A stretch of 64,000 bases of DNA from Catellatospora bangladeshensis (GCF_016862575.1 NZ_BONF01000027.1:109998-173997); one strand, 5' to 3'. Shown: positions 6,626-18,850, counted from the stretch's first letter. Notes: generated by a model not told the origin, from the sequence alone. A program made the numbers and translations.

Positions 6626-9600
6626 ATGACGGCTGCCCAGGGCCTGCTGCTGTCCACAGCGGACACCGAACTGCTCGCCGCCCGCGCCTGCGGCGCGGCC
6701 TGGCGCATCGCCAACCCGTCCCGGCTCGACCCCGGCGACGTGCCGGAGCTGCTGGCGGGCGTCGATTTCGTGGTGGTACGCCTGCTCGGCGGCCGCCGCA
6801 CCTGGCCGGACGGGCTCGACGCGGTGCTCGCCGCCGGGGTGCCGGTCGCGGTGCTGGGCGGGGAGGCGCTGCCCGACGCCGCGCTGCAGGCCGAGTCCAC
6901 CGTGCCCGCCCGGGTGGCCGGGGAGGCGCTGGCCTACCTGGTGGAGGGCGGCGCGGGCAACCTGCGCGAGCTGCACCGTTTCCTGTCCGACACGCTGCTG
7001 ATGACGGGCGAGGGCTTCGCGCCGCCGGCCCGCACCCCGGAGTACGGCGTACGCCCCGGCCCGGACCATGATCCGGCCCGCCCGACGGTCGGCATCGTCT
7101 ACTACCGGGCGCACGAGCTGGCCGGGAACACCGCGTTCGTGGACACGCTGGCCGGTGCGCTGCGCGAGGCGGGCGCCAACGCGCTGCCGGTGTACTGCGG
7201 CTCGCTGCGCGGCGTGCCGGACGGCTTGCGCGACCTGCTGCGCACCTGCGACGCGATCGTGGTGACGGTGCTGGCCGCGGGCGGCACCACGCCCGCCGAC
7301 GCGGCCGGGGGCGGCGACGACGAGGCGTGGTCGGTGGCGGCGCTGGCGGAGCTGGACGTGCCGGTGCTCCAGGCCCTGTGCCTGACCTCGTCCCGGGCCG
7401 CCTGGGCGGACTCGGACGCGGCGCTGAGCCCGATGGACGCGGCGATGCAGGTGGCCATCCCCGAGTTCGACGGGCGGCTGATCACGGTGCCGTTCTCGTT
7501 CAAGGAGCCGGGCCCGGACGGCATCCCGGTGTACGCGGCCGACCCGGAGCGGGCGCGCCGGGTGGCCGGGATCGCGTGCCGATACGCCCGGCTGCGCGGC
7601 ATCCCGAACGCGCGCAAGCGGCTGGCGATCGTGCTGTCCAGCTACCCGACCCGGCACTCGCGGGTGGGCAACGCGGTGGGCCTGGACACCCCGGCCAGCG
7701 CGGTGGTGCTGCTGCGGGCGCTGCGCGAGGCGGGCTACGACCTCGGCGAAGGCTTCCCCGAGGACGGGGACGCGCTGATCCACACCCTGATCGCGGCGGG
7801 TGGGCACGACGTGGAGTGGCTGACCGAGGAGCAGCTCGCCGCCGCCCCGGCCCGGGTGCCGCTGCGCGACTACACGGCCTGGTTCGCGGCGCTGCCGGAC
7901 GGGCTGCGCGAGGGCATCCGGGCGGCGTGGGGCGAGCCGCCGGGCGAGCTGTACGTGGACGGCGACGAGATCGTGCTGGCCGCGCTGCGCTTCGGCAACG
8001 TGCTGCTGATGATCCAGCCGCCGCGCGGCTTCGGCGAGAACCCGGTCGCCATCTACCACGACCCGGACCTCGCGCCGAGCCACCACTACCTGGCCGCGTA
8101 CCGGTGGCTGGAGCAGTCCTTCGGCGCCGACGCGGTGGTGCACCTGGGCAAGCACGGCACGCTGGAGTGGCTGCCGGGCAAGGGCCTGGGCCTGTCCCGG
8201 GAGTGCGCGCCGGACGCGGTGCTGGGCGACCTGCCGCTGGTGTACCCGTTCATCGTCAACGACCCGGGCGAGGGCACCCAGGCCAAGCGGCGCGGGCACG
8301 CGGTGATCGTGGACCACCTGGTGCCGCCGATGGCCCGCGCCGAGACGTACGGCGAGATGGCGAAGCTGGAGCAGCTGCTCGACGAGTACGCCACCGTGCA
8401 GGCGCTCGACCCGGCGAAGCTGCCCGCCGTGCGCGCCCAGATCTGGACCCTGATCCAGGCCGCGCAGCTGCACCACGACCTGCACCAGGACGGCATGCCC
8501 GGCGCGGACGAGTTCGACGACTTCATCCTGCACGTCGACGGCTACCTGTGCGAGGTCAAGGACTCGCAGATCCGCGACGGCCTGCACGTGCTCGGCGGTG
8601 CCCCGCAGGGCGAGGCGCGGGTCAACCTGGTGCTGGCGGTGCTGCGGGCGAACCAGGTGTGGGGCGGGCGGCGCGGCGCGCTGCCGGGCCTGCGCGCCGC
8701 CCTGTGCCGCCGGTTCGGCCTGGACGAGCGCGCGCTGCTGGCCGAGCCGGGCGCGGCGGCAGCCGTGCCGCAGGATCTGGCCGAGATCGCCGACGGCCCG
8801 GCCCGGACCGGCGCGGACGCGGTGGACCTGATCGAGGGGGTGGCCCGGCGGCTGGTGCTCGGCAACGAGACGCTGGGCTGGGAGCCGTCGAAGGTCCCGG
8901 CCGTGGTCGCCGAGGTGCTCGGCGGCCCGGACGACGCGGTGGAGGCGGTGCTGCGCTTCGCCGCGACCGAGGTGGTGCCGCGGCTGGACGCCACCGTGGA
9001 CGAGGTGTCCGCGGTGCTGCGCGCCCTGGACGGGCGTTACATCCCGGCCGGGCCGTCCGGCTCGCCGACCCGCGGCCTGGTCAACGTGCTGCCGACCGGG
9101 CGCAACTTCTACTCCGTGGACCCGAAGGCGATCCCGTCGCGCAACGCCTGGGACGTGGGCGTGGCGCTGGCGGATTCGCTGCTGGCGCGACATCGCGAGG
9201 AGACGGGCGAGTGGCCGCGCACGGTCGGCCTGACCGTGTGGGGCACGTCCGCGATGCGGACCCAGGGCGATGACATCGCCGAGGTGCTGGCACTGCTGGG
9301 CTGCCGTCCCACCTGGGACGACGCGTCCCGGCGGGTCAGCGGGTTCGAGGTGGTGCCGCTGTCCGAGCTGGGCCGGCCGCGGGTGGACGTGACGGTGCGC
9401 ATCTCCGGGTTCTTCCGGGACGCGTTCCCGCACGCGGTGGCGCTCATCGACGACGCGGTGCGGGCGGTGGCCGCGCTGGACGAGCCGGACGCGGACAACT
9501 TCCTGGCCGCGCACGCCCGCGCCGACGAGGCCGAGCACGGCGACCGGCGCCGGGCCACCACCCGTATCTTCGGCTCGAAGCCGGGGGCGTACGGCGCGGG

Positions 9601-10276
9601 CCTGCTCCCGCTGATCGACGCCCGCAACTGGCGCGACGACCGGGACCTGGCCGAGGTGTACGCGGTCTGGGGCGGCTACGCCTACGGCCGGGACCTGGAC
9701 GGCCGGGCCGCCCGCGCCGACCTGGAGCGGGTGTACCGGCGGGTCAGCGTAGCGGCCAAGAACGTGGACACCCGCGAGCACGACATCGTCGACGCCGACG
9801 ACTACTTCCAGTACCACGGCGGCATGGTGGCCATGGTGCGCGCGCTGACCGGCGTCTCGCCCAGCGCCGTCATCGGCGACTCGCACCTGCCCGACAGCGT
9901 GAAGACGCGCACCCTGGCCGAGGAGACCAAGCGCGTGTTCCGGGCCCGGGTGGTCAATCCACGCTGGATCGGCGCGATGATGCGGCACGGCTACAAGGGC
10001 GCGTTCGAGCTGGCCGCGACCGTGGACTACCTGTTCGGCTACGACGCCACGGCCGGGGTCGTCGACGACTGGATGTACGAGAAGCTGGCCGCGGCGTACG
10101 TGTTCGACGAGCAGGTGCGCGAGTTCCTGGAGCGGTCCAACCCGTGGGCGCTGCGCGGCATCAGCGAGCGCCTGCTGGAGGCGGCCGAGCGCGGCCTGTG
10201 GTCCGAGCCGGATCCGGCCGTGCTGGACGCGCTCCGGGAGGCGTACCTGGCCGTGGAGGGCGAGCTGGAGGGCTGA
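6626..10276 (+). CDS. cobN: Cobaltochelatase large subunit CobN
   Basis: A 1216-residue CobN, the usual length. It inserts Co2+ into hydrogenobyrinic acid a,c-diamide with ATP in the late-insertion (aerobic) B12 pathway, working with AAA+/VWA partners in the cytoplasm. HLGKHGTLEWLPGKGLGLS (about 505-523) is the signature of the CobN/ChlH/BchH family, followed by YPFIVNDPGEGTQAKRR and a C-terminal FxYHGGMVAMVRAL block. ATG 6626 follows AAGGAGGA at a good distance. It is governed by the B12 riboswitch just upstream. The likely partner is the I/D fusion at 16.6 kb, as in other actinobacteria that lack separate cobS and cobT. Confidence 0.96.
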   Translation: MTAAQGLLLSTADTELLAARACGAAWRIANPSRLDPGDVPELLAGVDFVVVRLLGGRRTWPDGLDAVLAAGVPVAVLGGEALPDAALQAESTVPARVAGEALAYLVEGGAGNLRELHRFLSDTLLMTGEGFAPPARTPEYGVRPGPDHDPARPTVGIVYYRAHELAGNTAFVDTLAGALREAGANALPVYCGSLRGVPDGLRDLLRTCDAIVVTVLAAGGTTPADAAGGGDDEAWSVAALAELDVPVLQALCLTSSRAAWADSDAALSPMDAAMQVAIPEFDGRLITVPFSFKEPGPDGIPVYAADPERARRVAGIACRYARLRGIPNARKRLAIVLSSYPTRHSRVGNAVGLDTPASAVVLLRALREAGYDLGEGFPEDGDALIHTLIAAGGHDVEWLTEEQLAAAPARVPLRDYTAWFAALPDGLREGIRAAWGEPPGELYVDGDEIVLAALRFGNVLLMIQPPRGFGENPVAIYHDPDLAPSHHYLAAYRWLEQSFGADAVVHLGKHGTLEWLPGKGLGLSRECAPDAVLGDLPLVYPFIVNDPGEGTQAKRRGHAVIVDHLVPPMARAETYGEMAKLEQLLDEYATVQALDPAKLPAVRAQIWTLIQAAQLHHDLHQDGMPGADEFDDFILHVDGYLCEVKDSQIRDGLHVLGGAPQGEARVNLVLAVLRANQVWGGRRGALPGLRAALCRRFGLDERALLAEPGAAAAVPQDLAEIADGPARTGADAVDLIEGVARRLVLGNETLGWEPSKVPAVVAEVLGGPDDAVEAVLRFAATEVVPRLDATVDEVSAVLRALDGRYIPAGPSGSPTRGLVNVLPTGRNFYSVDPKAIPSRNAWDVGVALADSLLARHREETGEWPRTVGLTVWGTSAMRTQGDDIAEVLALLGCRPTWDDASRRVSGFEVVPLSELGRPRVDVTVRISGFFRDAFPHAVALIDDAVRAVAALDEPDADNFLAAHARADEAEHGDRRRATTRIFGSKPGAYGAGLLPLIDARNWRDDRDLAEVYAVWGGYAYGRDLDGRAARADLERVYRRVSVAAKNVDTREHDIVDADDYFQYHGGMVAMVRALTGVSPSAVIGDSHLPDSVKTRTLAEETKRVFRARVVNPRWIGAMMRHGYKGAFELAATVDYLFGYDATAGVVDDWMYEKLAAAYVFDEQVREFLERSNPWALRGISERLLEAAERGLWSEPDPAVLDALREAYLAVEGELEG

Positions 10277-10371
10277 CGGCGACGTCCTGCTCGGGTGATC
10301 GGGCGATTCACAGCTGATCTCCAGCGTGGCTACGGTGGCGGCCACACATTCCTGTACGGGGAGATCAACAT

Positions 10372-10728
10372 ATGGCGAAGCCCAAGGCCGGCCTGATGGT
10401 CGGCGTGGTGATGTGCGGCCTCATCGGCCTGCTGTGCCTCGTGATCGGATTCCTGGCCACCTCCGGCGACTCGGTGAAGTGCGCGGACAAGACGATGGAG
10501 CCCGGCCAGAAGTGCCTGCTGGTGACCGACACCGAGACCGCGTGGCACACCTACGACGAGATGAAGGTCAAGACGGCGGAGGGCCGCCAGGTCATGCGGA
10601 TCGTCTTCTTCGGCGGCGGCGCGCTGTTCCTGCTCATCGCGGCCGGATCGCTGCTCGCCGGGCGGCGCGAGAGCCGCAGGGAGGCGCAGCAGGTGGCTGC
10701 CGCCCAGGCGTGGACGCAGAAGGGCTGA
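10372..10728 (+). CDS. Small two-helix membrane protein
   Basis: A 118-residue protein that I do not recognise. Transmembrane segment 1 is about residues 8-28 (LMVGVVMCGLIGLLCLVIGFL), segment 2 about 72-90 (IVFFGGGALFLLIAAGSLL). Between them an outside loop has two Cys (VKCADKTMEPGQKCLL) that could form a disulfide. The C-terminus is charged (RRESRREAQQ) and cytoplasmic. A GGGGAG Shine-Dalgarno precedes ATG. The next gene starts one base after the stop, so the two are probably one operon and one functional unit. Confidence 0.75.
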   Translation: MAKPKAGLMVGVVMCGLIGLLCLVIGFLATSGDSVKCADKTMEPGQKCLLVTDTETAWHTYDEMKVKTAEGRQVMRIVFFGGGALFLLIAAGSLLAGRRESRREAQQVAAAQAWTQKG

Positions 10729-10729
10729 C

Positions 10730-11569
10730 ATGAGCGTCGACATCGAGTCCGCCGCGGCGGTCCCCGCCGAGGTCACCGCGGCCGCCGCCGCCCGCGACCT
10801 GGGCGCCCACCGGGAGACCTACCCGGCGAAGTGGAACAAGCAGGCGTCGGTCGGCCTGGGCATCTTCGTGGCGCTGTTCGGCGTGATCGCCGTCTTCGCC
10901 ACGGTCGGCGCGAGCTCGTCGGCCACCGAGGAGGGCCAGAGCGCCGCCGCGGTGGCCTCGGCCGTGCTGTGGGGCATCACCGCGCTGTTCCTGGCCGGCT
11001 TCCTGTGGCTCCTGCTGCGCAGCCCTGCCGTGTCCAAGACGGCGCGCGGGTTCCAGGTGCACCTGTTCGAGCGCGGCTGGGTCTGGGTGCGCCGCAAGGG
11101 CACCGAGGTCTACCGGTTCGACGAGGTGCAGACGCTGTTCGCGGCGATCGTCGTGGTCAACAACAGCGGGGTCACCACCACCGTCTACGACTACCGGATC
11201 ACCTGCAACGACGGCCGCCAGACGCGGATGCGCCAGATCCACACGGACATGGCGCGGTTCGGCCCGGCGCTGGCCGCCCAGGTGGCGCAGGCCCAGCTGC
11301 CCAAGGCGCTGTCGTACTTCGACAAGGGCAACCCGGTCGCCTTCGGCGACCTGACGGTGACCGAGGACGGCCTGGCCACGAAGAAGGGCAAGGTCGTGCC
11401 CTGGCCGCAGGTCGGCGGGATCCAGGTCGCCCAGGGCTTCGTGAGCGTCGTGGACCGCGCCGGCAAGCGGGTGTCCCCGCAGGTGAGCTTCGGCCAGATG
11501 CCCAACGCCCACACGTTCCTACTGATGACCGAAACGATCCTCGCCAAGCTGCGCGGCGCCGAGCAGTAG
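10730..11569 (+). CDS. DUF6585-like membrane protein
   Basis: A 279-residue protein with two transmembrane helices (about 42-62 GLGIFVALFGVIAVFATVG and 78-98 VLWGITALFLAGFLWLLL), then a cytoplasmic domain. The domain has two PH-like halves (GFQVHLFERGWVWVRRKGTEVYRFDEVQTLFA and LTVTEDGLATKKGKVVPWPQVGGIQV). This layout resembles DUF6585, a family of unknown function found widely in bacteria. It is transcribed with the small membrane protein just upstream. A role in membrane or envelope sensing is possible but not shown. Confidence 0.75.
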   Translation: MSVDIESAAAVPAEVTAAAAARDLGAHRETYPAKWNKQASVGLGIFVALFGVIAVFATVGASSSATEEGQSAAAVASAVLWGITALFLAGFLWLLLRSPAVSKTARGFQVHLFERGWVWVRRKGTEVYRFDEVQTLFAAIVVVNNSGVTTTVYDYRITCNDGRQTRMRQIHTDMARFGPALAAQVAQAQLPKALSYFDKGNPVAFGDLTVTEDGLATKKGKVVPWPQVGGIQVAQGFVSVVDRAGKRVSPQVSFGQMPNAHTFLLMTETILAKLRGAEQ

Positions 11570-11586
11570 ACGGGACCGGTCCTGCA

Positions 11587-11640
11587 GTTTCGGGGAAACT
11601 GGGCGAAAGCCGCGCTGATTTCGTGCAGTTTCCCCGAAAC
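11587..11640. repeat. Family B palindrome, copy 1 (also a likely bidirectional terminator)
   Basis: Perfect 15-bp arms GTTTCGGGGAAACTG (11587-11601) and CAGTTTCCCCGAAAC (11626-11640) between two convergent genes. Related sequences occur inside cbiG (25247), at the end of cobH (27743) and between the sigma genes (51958). Confidence 0.88.
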
Positions 11641-11650
11641 CGCGTCCGCG

Positions 11651-12571
11651 TCAGGCGTTGAAGTGCTTGAGGTAGGAGTACTCGTCGGCGAAGGGCTGGT
11701 AGCCGAGCCAGTCGTTGACCGCGATCATCGGCGCGTTGGTGTAGTCGTTGCAGGTGATCGCGGTGTGTATGCCGGCCTCGGCGGCGCGGCGCAGGGCGAC
11801 CGACTTGGCGATCTTCGCCAGACCCCGGCCGCGGTACTCCCGGCGGGTGCAGGTGCCGGTGGACATGCCCTTGCCCAGCTCGCGATTCGCCTCGAAGAAC
11901 GTGCCGCACGCGGCGACGCCGTCGACCATGACCACGGTGCCGATGTCGAGCTGCTGGTCGGGACTCTCCCAGTAGCGGGCGGTCCAGACGTCGAACGGGG
12001 TGCCGTCGAAGGACATGTCGCCCGGCTCGTCGATCGAGGCGGCCTGGTCGAGGTCGTACACGGTCTCGCGGCCGGCCTCGGCGAGGCTGCACACCGTGAC
12101 ACCGGCGGGCAGCGCGGGCACGGGCGGCAGCACGGCGGTGTCGAGCTTCGCGTAGCGGTCGCGGGCGCCCTGGGTGTAGCCGTGCGCCTGCGCCCAGCGC
12201 AACGACGGCGCGTCCTCGGTGGCGAAGGCGCGCGCCCGGCGTACGCCGATGGCGCGCAGGTGCTCCTCGATCCGGTCGTACAGGGCGCTGCCGAGGCCGC
12301 GGCCGCGATGCTCGGGGTGCACCACCAGCTCCACGTGACCGGCGCCCTCCTCGGTGGTCGACACGTTGAAGCCGCCGGAGGCCCAGCCGACCGGCAGCCC
12401 GTCGTGCAGGGCGACGAGCCGCAGCGTCCGGCCCTCGGGGCGGCTGGTGCGCCACCACACCTCCTGCTGCGCCACGCTGGCGGTGAACCAGGGGAACGCG
12501 GCATACCTGATGCGCGCCATGCCGGGCACGTCGGCGATGGTCGCTTCGCGGATCACGGGTTCGCTCGTCAC
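11651..12571 (-). CDS. GNAT-family N-acetyltransferase with two GNAT units
   Basis: A 306-residue protein made of two GNAT folds. The N-terminal half has the acetyl-CoA loop HPEHRGRGLGSALYDRIEEH (about 87-106). The C-terminal half has CTRREYRGRGLAKIAKSVALR (about 243-263) with its own R-G-R-G-L loop. Both pyrophosphate-binding loops look intact. Double-GNAT enzymes in actinobacteria include mycothiol synthase and antibiotic acetyltransferases, but nothing here identifies the substrate. It converges on the DUF6585 gene and is followed by a family B palindrome that may end both transcripts. Confidence 0.85.
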   Translation of the reverse strand: MTSEPVIREATIADVPGMARIRYAAFPWFTASVAQQEVWWRTSRPEGRTLRLVALHDGLPVGWASGGFNVSTTEEGAGHVELVVHPEHRGRGLGSALYDRIEEHLRAIGVRRARAFATEDAPSLRWAQAHGYTQGARDRYAKLDTAVLPPVPALPAGVTVCSLAEAGRETVYDLDQAASIDEPGDMSFDGTPFDVWTARYWESPDQQLDIGTVVMVDGVAACGTFFEANRELGKGMSTGTCTRREYRGRGLAKIAKSVALRRAAEAGIHTAITCNDYTNAPMIAVNDWLGYQPFADEYSYLKHFNA

Positions 12572-12603
12572 ACAGCCTGTCTAACAGGGGCGGCAAACGA
12601 ATT

Positions 12604-12639
12604 ACCGGTGGCGCCCGCGCCGTTGCGGACGCCACCGGT
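12604..12639 (-). terminator. Hairpin after the M14 peptidase gene
   Basis: Perfect 10-bp arms ACCGGTGGCG (12604-12613) and CGCCACCGGT (12630-12639), starting 15 bases past the peptidase stop on the minus strand. No T-tract, as is common in actinobacteria. Confidence 0.6.
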
Positions 12640-12653
12640 GGCCGAGCGGGACG

Positions 12654-14600
12654 CTAGAGGGTCAGCGTCCAGGTGTTGACGTAGCCGACGTCACCGGACG
12701 CGGCGTCCTGGACACGCAGGCGCCAGGTGCCGTTGGCGGCCTCACTCGACAGGTTCACCGTGAACGTCTGGTCGACGTTGTCGGCGCTGCCGCCGGAGCG
12801 GTTGAGCAGCGTGTACGCGCTGCCGTCCGGTGCCACCAGCGAGACGACCAGGTCGCCGCGGTACGTGTGCACGATGTGCACCTCGGCGGTCGAGGTCGCC
12901 GACGCGTTGCGGTTGCACCCGGCGATGGTGATGTCGCTGTACACCGTGGCGTTGTCGCTGATCGTCACGTCGTTGGCATTGGTGCCGGAGCAGCCCGGCG
13001 CGCCGTTGACGGTCAGCGTGTAGGTCGCCGTGCGGGTGGCCCCGGTGCCCGTGCCGGTGATGGTCACCGGGTAGGTGCCCGCCGGGGTGGACGCGCTCGT
13101 GCTGATCGTGAGCGTGGCCGAGCCGCCCGTGGTGACCGAGGACGGGCTGAACGAGGCGGTCGCGCCGGTCGGCAGGCCGCTCGCGGACAGGTTCACCGTC
13201 TGCGCGCTGCCGGCGGTGAGCGCGGTGCTGACGGTCGAGGTCACCGCGCTGCCCGGATTGACCGAGCCCGACGCCGGGCTGGCCGTGATCGAGAAGTCGT
13301 TCGCCGCGGCGCAGTACTGCGCCTGCTTGCCGATGGCCCGGAACGGGCAGTCGGCGTACTCGGCGAGGATCAGCACGGCGGTCTTGTTGCGCGAGGTCTG
13401 CGCCGCGATCACCTCGTCCGGCGGGTAGAAGCCGGGGCTGGACGACTTCGGGTACATCTCGAACGTGTACGTCCACACCCGCTGGTCGCCCCAGAGCCAG
13501 TCGGTGATGTCGCCGTCGGTGACGTACAGGTCGCTGCCCTGCTCGGCGGTGTAGGAGTTGGTCGCCGCCATCTGCCCGCCGATGTTGGCGAACGTGTTGC
13601 GCTCGTCGAGGGTCATGCCGGGGTTGACCGTGTCGGCCGTGGTGTACCCGAACGGCCACAGGATCAGCTCGCCGTACGTGTGGAAGTCGATGTTGGCCTT
13701 GATCTGCTGCACGCCGCCGACCCGGCGGGACAGCACGAAGTCGCGCAGCACCCGCGCCTCCGGCGTGGAGAACGCCGCCGGCCCGCGGTAGGTCTCGCTG
13801 GACGGGGTGCCCGATGAGCCGCCGCAGCAGCCCCACTTGTAGCCGAAGTTGCGGTTGATGTCGGTGCCGATCGCCGACGAGCCCGAGTTGGGCTGCCGGT
13901 TCTTGCGCCACGAGCGGTAGGAGCCGGTCGCGATGTCGTACTCGCCGCCGTCCGGGTTGAGGTCCGGGATGATCCAGATCTCGCGCGAGTCGACCACGGC
14001 GCGCACCCGGCTGTCCGACGCGTAGCTGTCGGTGAACAGGTTGGCCAGGTAGAGGGCCATCTCGACGGTCAGGTGCTCGCGTGCGTGCAGGTGCGCGTTG
14101 ATGAGGAACTCGGGCTCGTTCTCGTCGGTGGCCACGTTGTCCGAGATCTTCAGCGCGACGATGTCGCGGCCCTCGTACGACGTGCCGATCACGGACTTGC
14201 GCACCAGGGTGGGGTGGTCCGCGACGATCTGGTTGAGCTCGGCGGTCATCTCGGCGTAGTCGTGGAAGCCGGAGTCGGCCGACGGGAAGCCGAGCAGCGG
14301 CCCGTCCACGCTCGGCACCTGCTGCGGCGCGGGCAGCGGCTCCAGCGTGAAGCCGAGCTTGCGGATGTGCGCGGCCTCGGCGCCGGTCGCGGTGATGTAG
14401 ATCTTGCCGTGCTCGACGAGGTCGATGGCGGCCCCGGTGCGGGCCACGGCGTCGCGGTCGGCGAGCGTCTTCGGGCCGACGACGCGGTACTGGGTGGACG
14501 TGGTGGCGGCGTCGTCGGCGGGTGCGCCGCCGGCCGGTGCGGCCAGGGTCAGCGCGGCGCCGGTGGCCAGCGCGGTGAGCATGAGCGCGAGTCTGCGCAC
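12654..14600 (-). CDS. Secreted M14 zinc carboxypeptidase with Ig-like and P domains
   Basis: A 648-residue exported metallopeptidase. The signal peptide covers about residues 1-26. In the M14 catalytic domain (about 105-410) the zinc ligands are H172 and E175 (HAREH) and H307 (NIDFHTYGE). The catalytic Glu is E381 (YTFEMYP). R-N-x-N-F-G-Y-K-W (substrate binding) is present. An Ig-like domain (about 430-530) and a C-terminal proprotein-convertase P domain (about 535-648, [21 protein letters not shown]) follow. It starts at GTG after AGGAGGG. It removes C-terminal residues from proteins outside the cell. The next gene upstream is a trypsin-like protease with a matching P domain, suggesting joint protein degradation. 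Confidence 0.93.
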   Translation of the reverse strand: MRRLALMLTALATGAALTLAAPAGGAPADDAATTSTQYRVVGPKTLADRDAVARTGAAIDLVEHGKIYITATGAEAAHIRKLGFTLEPLPAPQQVPSVDGPLLGFPSADSGFHDYAEMTAELNQIVADHPTLVRKSVIGTSYEGRDIVALKISDNVATDENEPEFLINAHLHAREHLTVEMALYLANLFTDSYASDSRVRAVVDSREIWIIPDLNPDGGEYDIATGSYRSWRKNRQPNSGSSAIGTDINRNFGYKWGCCGGSSGTPSSETYRGPAAFSTPEARVLRDFVLSRRVGGVQQIKANIDFHTYGELILWPFGYTTADTVNPGMTLDERNTFANIGGQMAATNSYTAEQGSDLYVTDGDITDWLWGDQRVWTYTFEMYPKSSSPGFYPPDEVIAAQTSRNKTAVLILAEYADCPFRAIGKQAQYCAAANDFSITASPASGSVNPGSAVTSTVSTALTAGSAQTVNLSASGLPTGATASFSPSSVTTGGSATLTISTSASTPAGTYPVTITGTGTGATRTATYTLTVNGAPGCSGTNANDVTISDNATVYSDITIAGCNRNASATSTAEVHIVHTYRGDLVVSLVAPDGSAYTLLNRSGGSADNVDQTFTVNLSSEAANGTWRLRVQDAASGDVGYVNTWTLTL

Positions 14601-14645
14601 GGGGAACCCTCCTGGGGTCGGTGGGGGCGCGGGGGTGGGGGCGCG

Positions 14646-14681
14646 CGGCCCGGCCCCCGCGGGGTGGCGGGGGCCGGGCCG
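14646..14681 (-). terminator. Strong hairpin between the two peptidase genes
   Basis: Perfect 15-bp arms CGGCCCGGCCCCCGC (14646-14660) and GCGGGGGCCGGGCCG (14667-14681) with a 6-base loop, 15 bases past the serine protease stop. It may end or attenuate transcription before the M14 gene. Confidence 0.75.
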
Positions 14682-14695
14682 TTGACGGAGGGGTG

Positions 14696-16612
<1,917 letters not shown>

Positions 16613-16625
16613 AGAGGACTCGCGC

Positions 16626-16652
16626 ATGGGCTCGTGCCTGAGCGGGCGTTGA
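16626..16652 (+). CDS. Possible 8-residue leader peptide MGSCLSGR
   Basis: The ATG at 16626 is 8 bases from GGAGAGG, the best-placed start behind riboswitch 2, yet it is out of frame with the chelatase gene. It encodes eight residues and ends TGA at 16650-16652. That stop overlaps a TTG (16649) which begins the conserved start [11 protein letters not shown] of the chelatase. This could be a leader that couples ribosomes to the chelatase start. It could also be a chance frame; no protein evidence exists. Confidence 0.35.
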   Translation: MGSCLSGR

Positions 16653-18703
16653 CCCCGCTGTACCCGTTCTCCGCCGTGGTCGGTCTGGACGACCTGCGGC
16701 TGGCCCTGCTCCTCAACGCCGTCTCGCCCGGCGTCGGCGGGGTGCTGGTGCGCGGCGAGAAGGGGACCGCCAAGTCCACCGTGGTCCGTGCGCTGGCCGC
16801 GCTGCTGCCCGCGCTGGAGGCCGTCGCGGGCTGCCGGTTCGGCTGCGACCCGGCCGCGCCGTACGCGGCCTGTCCGGACGGGCCGCATGAGGCCGGATCC
16901 GACGTCCTGGTGCGGCGCGCCCGGCTGGTCGAGCTGCCCGTGGGGGCGACCGAGGACCGGCTGGTCGGCGCGCTGGACCTGGAGCGGGTGCTCACCTCGG
17001 GCCAGGCCGCCTACGCGCCCGGCCTGCTGGCCGCGGCCCACCGCGGCGTGCTCTACGTGGACGAGGTGAACCTGCTCCACGACCACCTGGTCGACCTGCT
17101 GCTCGACGCCGCCGCGATGGGCGAGGCGTACGTCGAGCGCGACGGCGTCTCGGTGCGCCACGCCGCCCGGTTCCTGCTGGTCGGCACCATGAACCCGGAG
17201 GAGGGCGAGCTGCGCCCGCAGCTGCTCGACCGGTTCGGGCTGGCGGTGCAGGTGCGCGCCCCGCGTGAGCCGCGCGAACGCGCCGAGGTGGTGCGGCGGC
17301 GGCTGGCGTACGAGGCGGACCCGGCCGGTCTCGCCGCGCGCTGGGCCGGCGCCGACGCCGCGCTCGCCGAGCGCATCGTGGCCGCGCGCACCAGGCTGCC
17401 CGGTGTGGTGCTGCCCGACGCCGAGCTGATCCGCATCGCCGGGGTGTGCGCCGCGTTCGAGGTGGACGGGCTGCGCGCCGACCTGGTGGTGGCCCGCGCC
17501 GCGCTGGCCCTGGCCGCCTGGCACGGCCGCCCGGAGGTCACCGCGCAGGACGTACGCGACGCGGCTCGGCTCGCCCTGCCGCACCGCCGCCGCCGCGACC
17601 CGTTCGACAGCCCCGACCTCGACGAACAGGCCCTGGAGGACGCCCTGCGGCACGCCGCGCCCCCGGCCGCTCCGACGGACAGCGACCCGCGTGATACCGA
17701 TCCGCGGGACACCGATCCGGACGGCGGCCCGGACGACGACGGGCCCGACGATCGTCCCCGGCCCGACGGACCCGGTGGCGGCGCGCCCGACCGGGAGGCT
17801 CCGGCGGCCCGGCCGCATGGCGGCGCGCAGCGGCGGGAGCAGGACGGGGACAGCCGGTTCGCGGGAGCGGGGCAGCAGCACGCGCAGGCCGCCGCGCCGC
17901 GCCGGGCGCGGCTGTTCGCGGTGCCGGGCACGGGCGAGGGCACGGCGGGACGGCGCTCGCCCGCGTACACGAGGAACGGCCGCACCGTCGGCGCGAGGGT
18001 GCCCGGCGGGGGCCTGGCCGCGCTGCACCTGGCGGCGACCGTCCGGGCCGCGGCCCGGTGGCAGGGCGCGCGCGGCCGCCGGCCCGGCGGCCCGCTGCTG
18101 CTGGCCGCAGCCGACCTGCGCGAGCCGGTCCGGCGCGGGCGGGAGTCCAATCTCGTGCTGTTCTGCGTGGACGCGTCCGGCTCGATGGCGGCCCGCAGGC
18201 GGATGGGCGCGGTGAAGGGCGCGGTGCTGTCGCTGCTGCTCGACGCGTACCAGCGGCGGGACAAGGTCGGCCTGGTCACCTTCCACGGCGCGGAGGCCAG
18301 GCTGGTGCTGCCGCCGACGTCCAGCGTCGAGGCGGGCGCGGCGCGGCTGCGCGAGCTGCCCACCGGCGGGCGCACCCCGCTCGCGGCGGGACTGCGCCGG
18401 GCCGCGCACACGCTGCGGGTGGAGCGGCTGCGCGACCCGCGCCGCCGGGCGCTGCTGGTCGTGGTCACCGACGGCCGGGCGACCGCGGGCGCGGACCCGG
18501 TCGGCGAGGCCATGCGGGTCGCCGACGGCCTGGCTGCGGGCGGGCTCGCCGCCGTCGTCGTGGACTGCGAGTCCGGACCGGTCCGGCTGGGCCTGGCCGC
18601 CCGCCTCGCGGCCCGGCTGGGCGCCGAGCACGTGCCCTTGGCGGACGTCACCGCGCAGGGGCTCGCCGGGGTGGCCCGCCGCGACCGCCGCCGGGCCGCC
18701 TGA
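16649..18703 (+). CDS. Chelatase ATPase/VWA fusion (ChlI/ChlD-like; cobaltochelatase partner of CobN)
   Basis: A protein of 684 residues that fuses an AAA+ chelatase I domain to a von Willebrand A domain. Walker A is GEKGTAKST (about 36-44), Walker [10 protein letters not shown] (about 135-143), with the arginine-finger region [11 protein letters not shown]. An acidic, Pro-rich linker (about 341-394) precedes the VWA domain with MIDAS motif DASGSM (about 508). It probably drives ATP-dependent Co2+ insertion by CobN, replacing CobS and CobT. The start is uncertain: TTG 16649 matches the conserved N-terminus and overlaps a mini-ORF stop. GTG 16634 is an in-frame alternative adding five residues. 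It is the first gene of the cob operon. Confidence 0.9.
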   Translation: MTPLYPFSAVVGLDDLRLALLLNAVSPGVGGVLVRGEKGTAKSTVVRALAALLPALEAVAGCRFGCDPAAPYAACPDGPHEAGSDVLVRRARLVELPVGATEDRLVGALDLERVLTSGQAAYAPGLLAAAHRGVLYVDEVNLLHDHLVDLLLDAAAMGEAYVERDGVSVRHAARFLLVGTMNPEEGELRPQLLDRFGLAVQVRAPREPRERAEVVRRRLAYEADPAGLAARWAGADAALAERIVAARTRLPGVVLPDAELIRIAGVCAAFEVDGLRADLVVARAALALAAWHGRPEVTAQDVRDAARLALPHRRRRDPFDSPDLDEQALEDALRHAAPPAAPTDSDPRDTDPRDTDPDGGPDDDGPDDRPRPDGPGGGAPDREAPAARPHGGAQRREQDGDSRFAGAGQQHAQAAAPRRARLFAVPGTGEGTAGRRSPAYTRNGRTVGARVPGGGLAALHLAATVRAAARWQGARGRRPGGPLLLAAADLREPVRRGRESNLVLFCVDASGSMAARRRMGAVKGAVLSLLLDAYQRRDKVGLVTFHGAEARLVLPPTSSVEAGAARLRELPTGGRTPLAAGLRRAAHTLRVERLRDPRRRALLVVVTDGRATAGADPVGEAMRVADGLAAGGLAAVVVDCESGPVRLGLAARLAARLGAEHVPLADVTAQGLAGVARRDRRRAA

Positions 18704-18849
18704 TGAGCGCGGGCGGCCGCCGTCGCCGTGACCGCGAGTGCGACGAGCCCGGCGCCGGGAACGCGCCACGCACGACCGGGCCGCGGCGCGGCCGCCCTGG
18801 CGCCGCCCGGCCGGCTGACGCCGCCACTGACCCGACAGGAAGGTGCTGA
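18703..18849 (+). CDS. Possible 48-residue basic peptide between chelatase and cobO
   Basis: It begins with an ATGA overlap on the chelatase stop and ends one base before the ATG of cobO, so it fills the 147-base gap exactly. The product is Arg- and Pro-rich (SAGGRRRRDRECD at the start) with no recognisable domain. The perfect fit suggests translational coupling, but high-GC sequence often leaves such frames open by chance. Confidence 0.25.
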   Translation: MSAGGRRRRDRECDEPGAGNAPRTTGPRRGRPGAARPADAATDPTGRC

Positions 18850-18850
18850 G

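Noticed and set aside
6590..10345. A 1251-codon open frame on the minus strand across cobN
   Set aside because: It mirrors cobN in an antisense frame; high GC codon use keeps it open. The product is Arg/His/Val-rich without domains, while cobN has clear family motifs.
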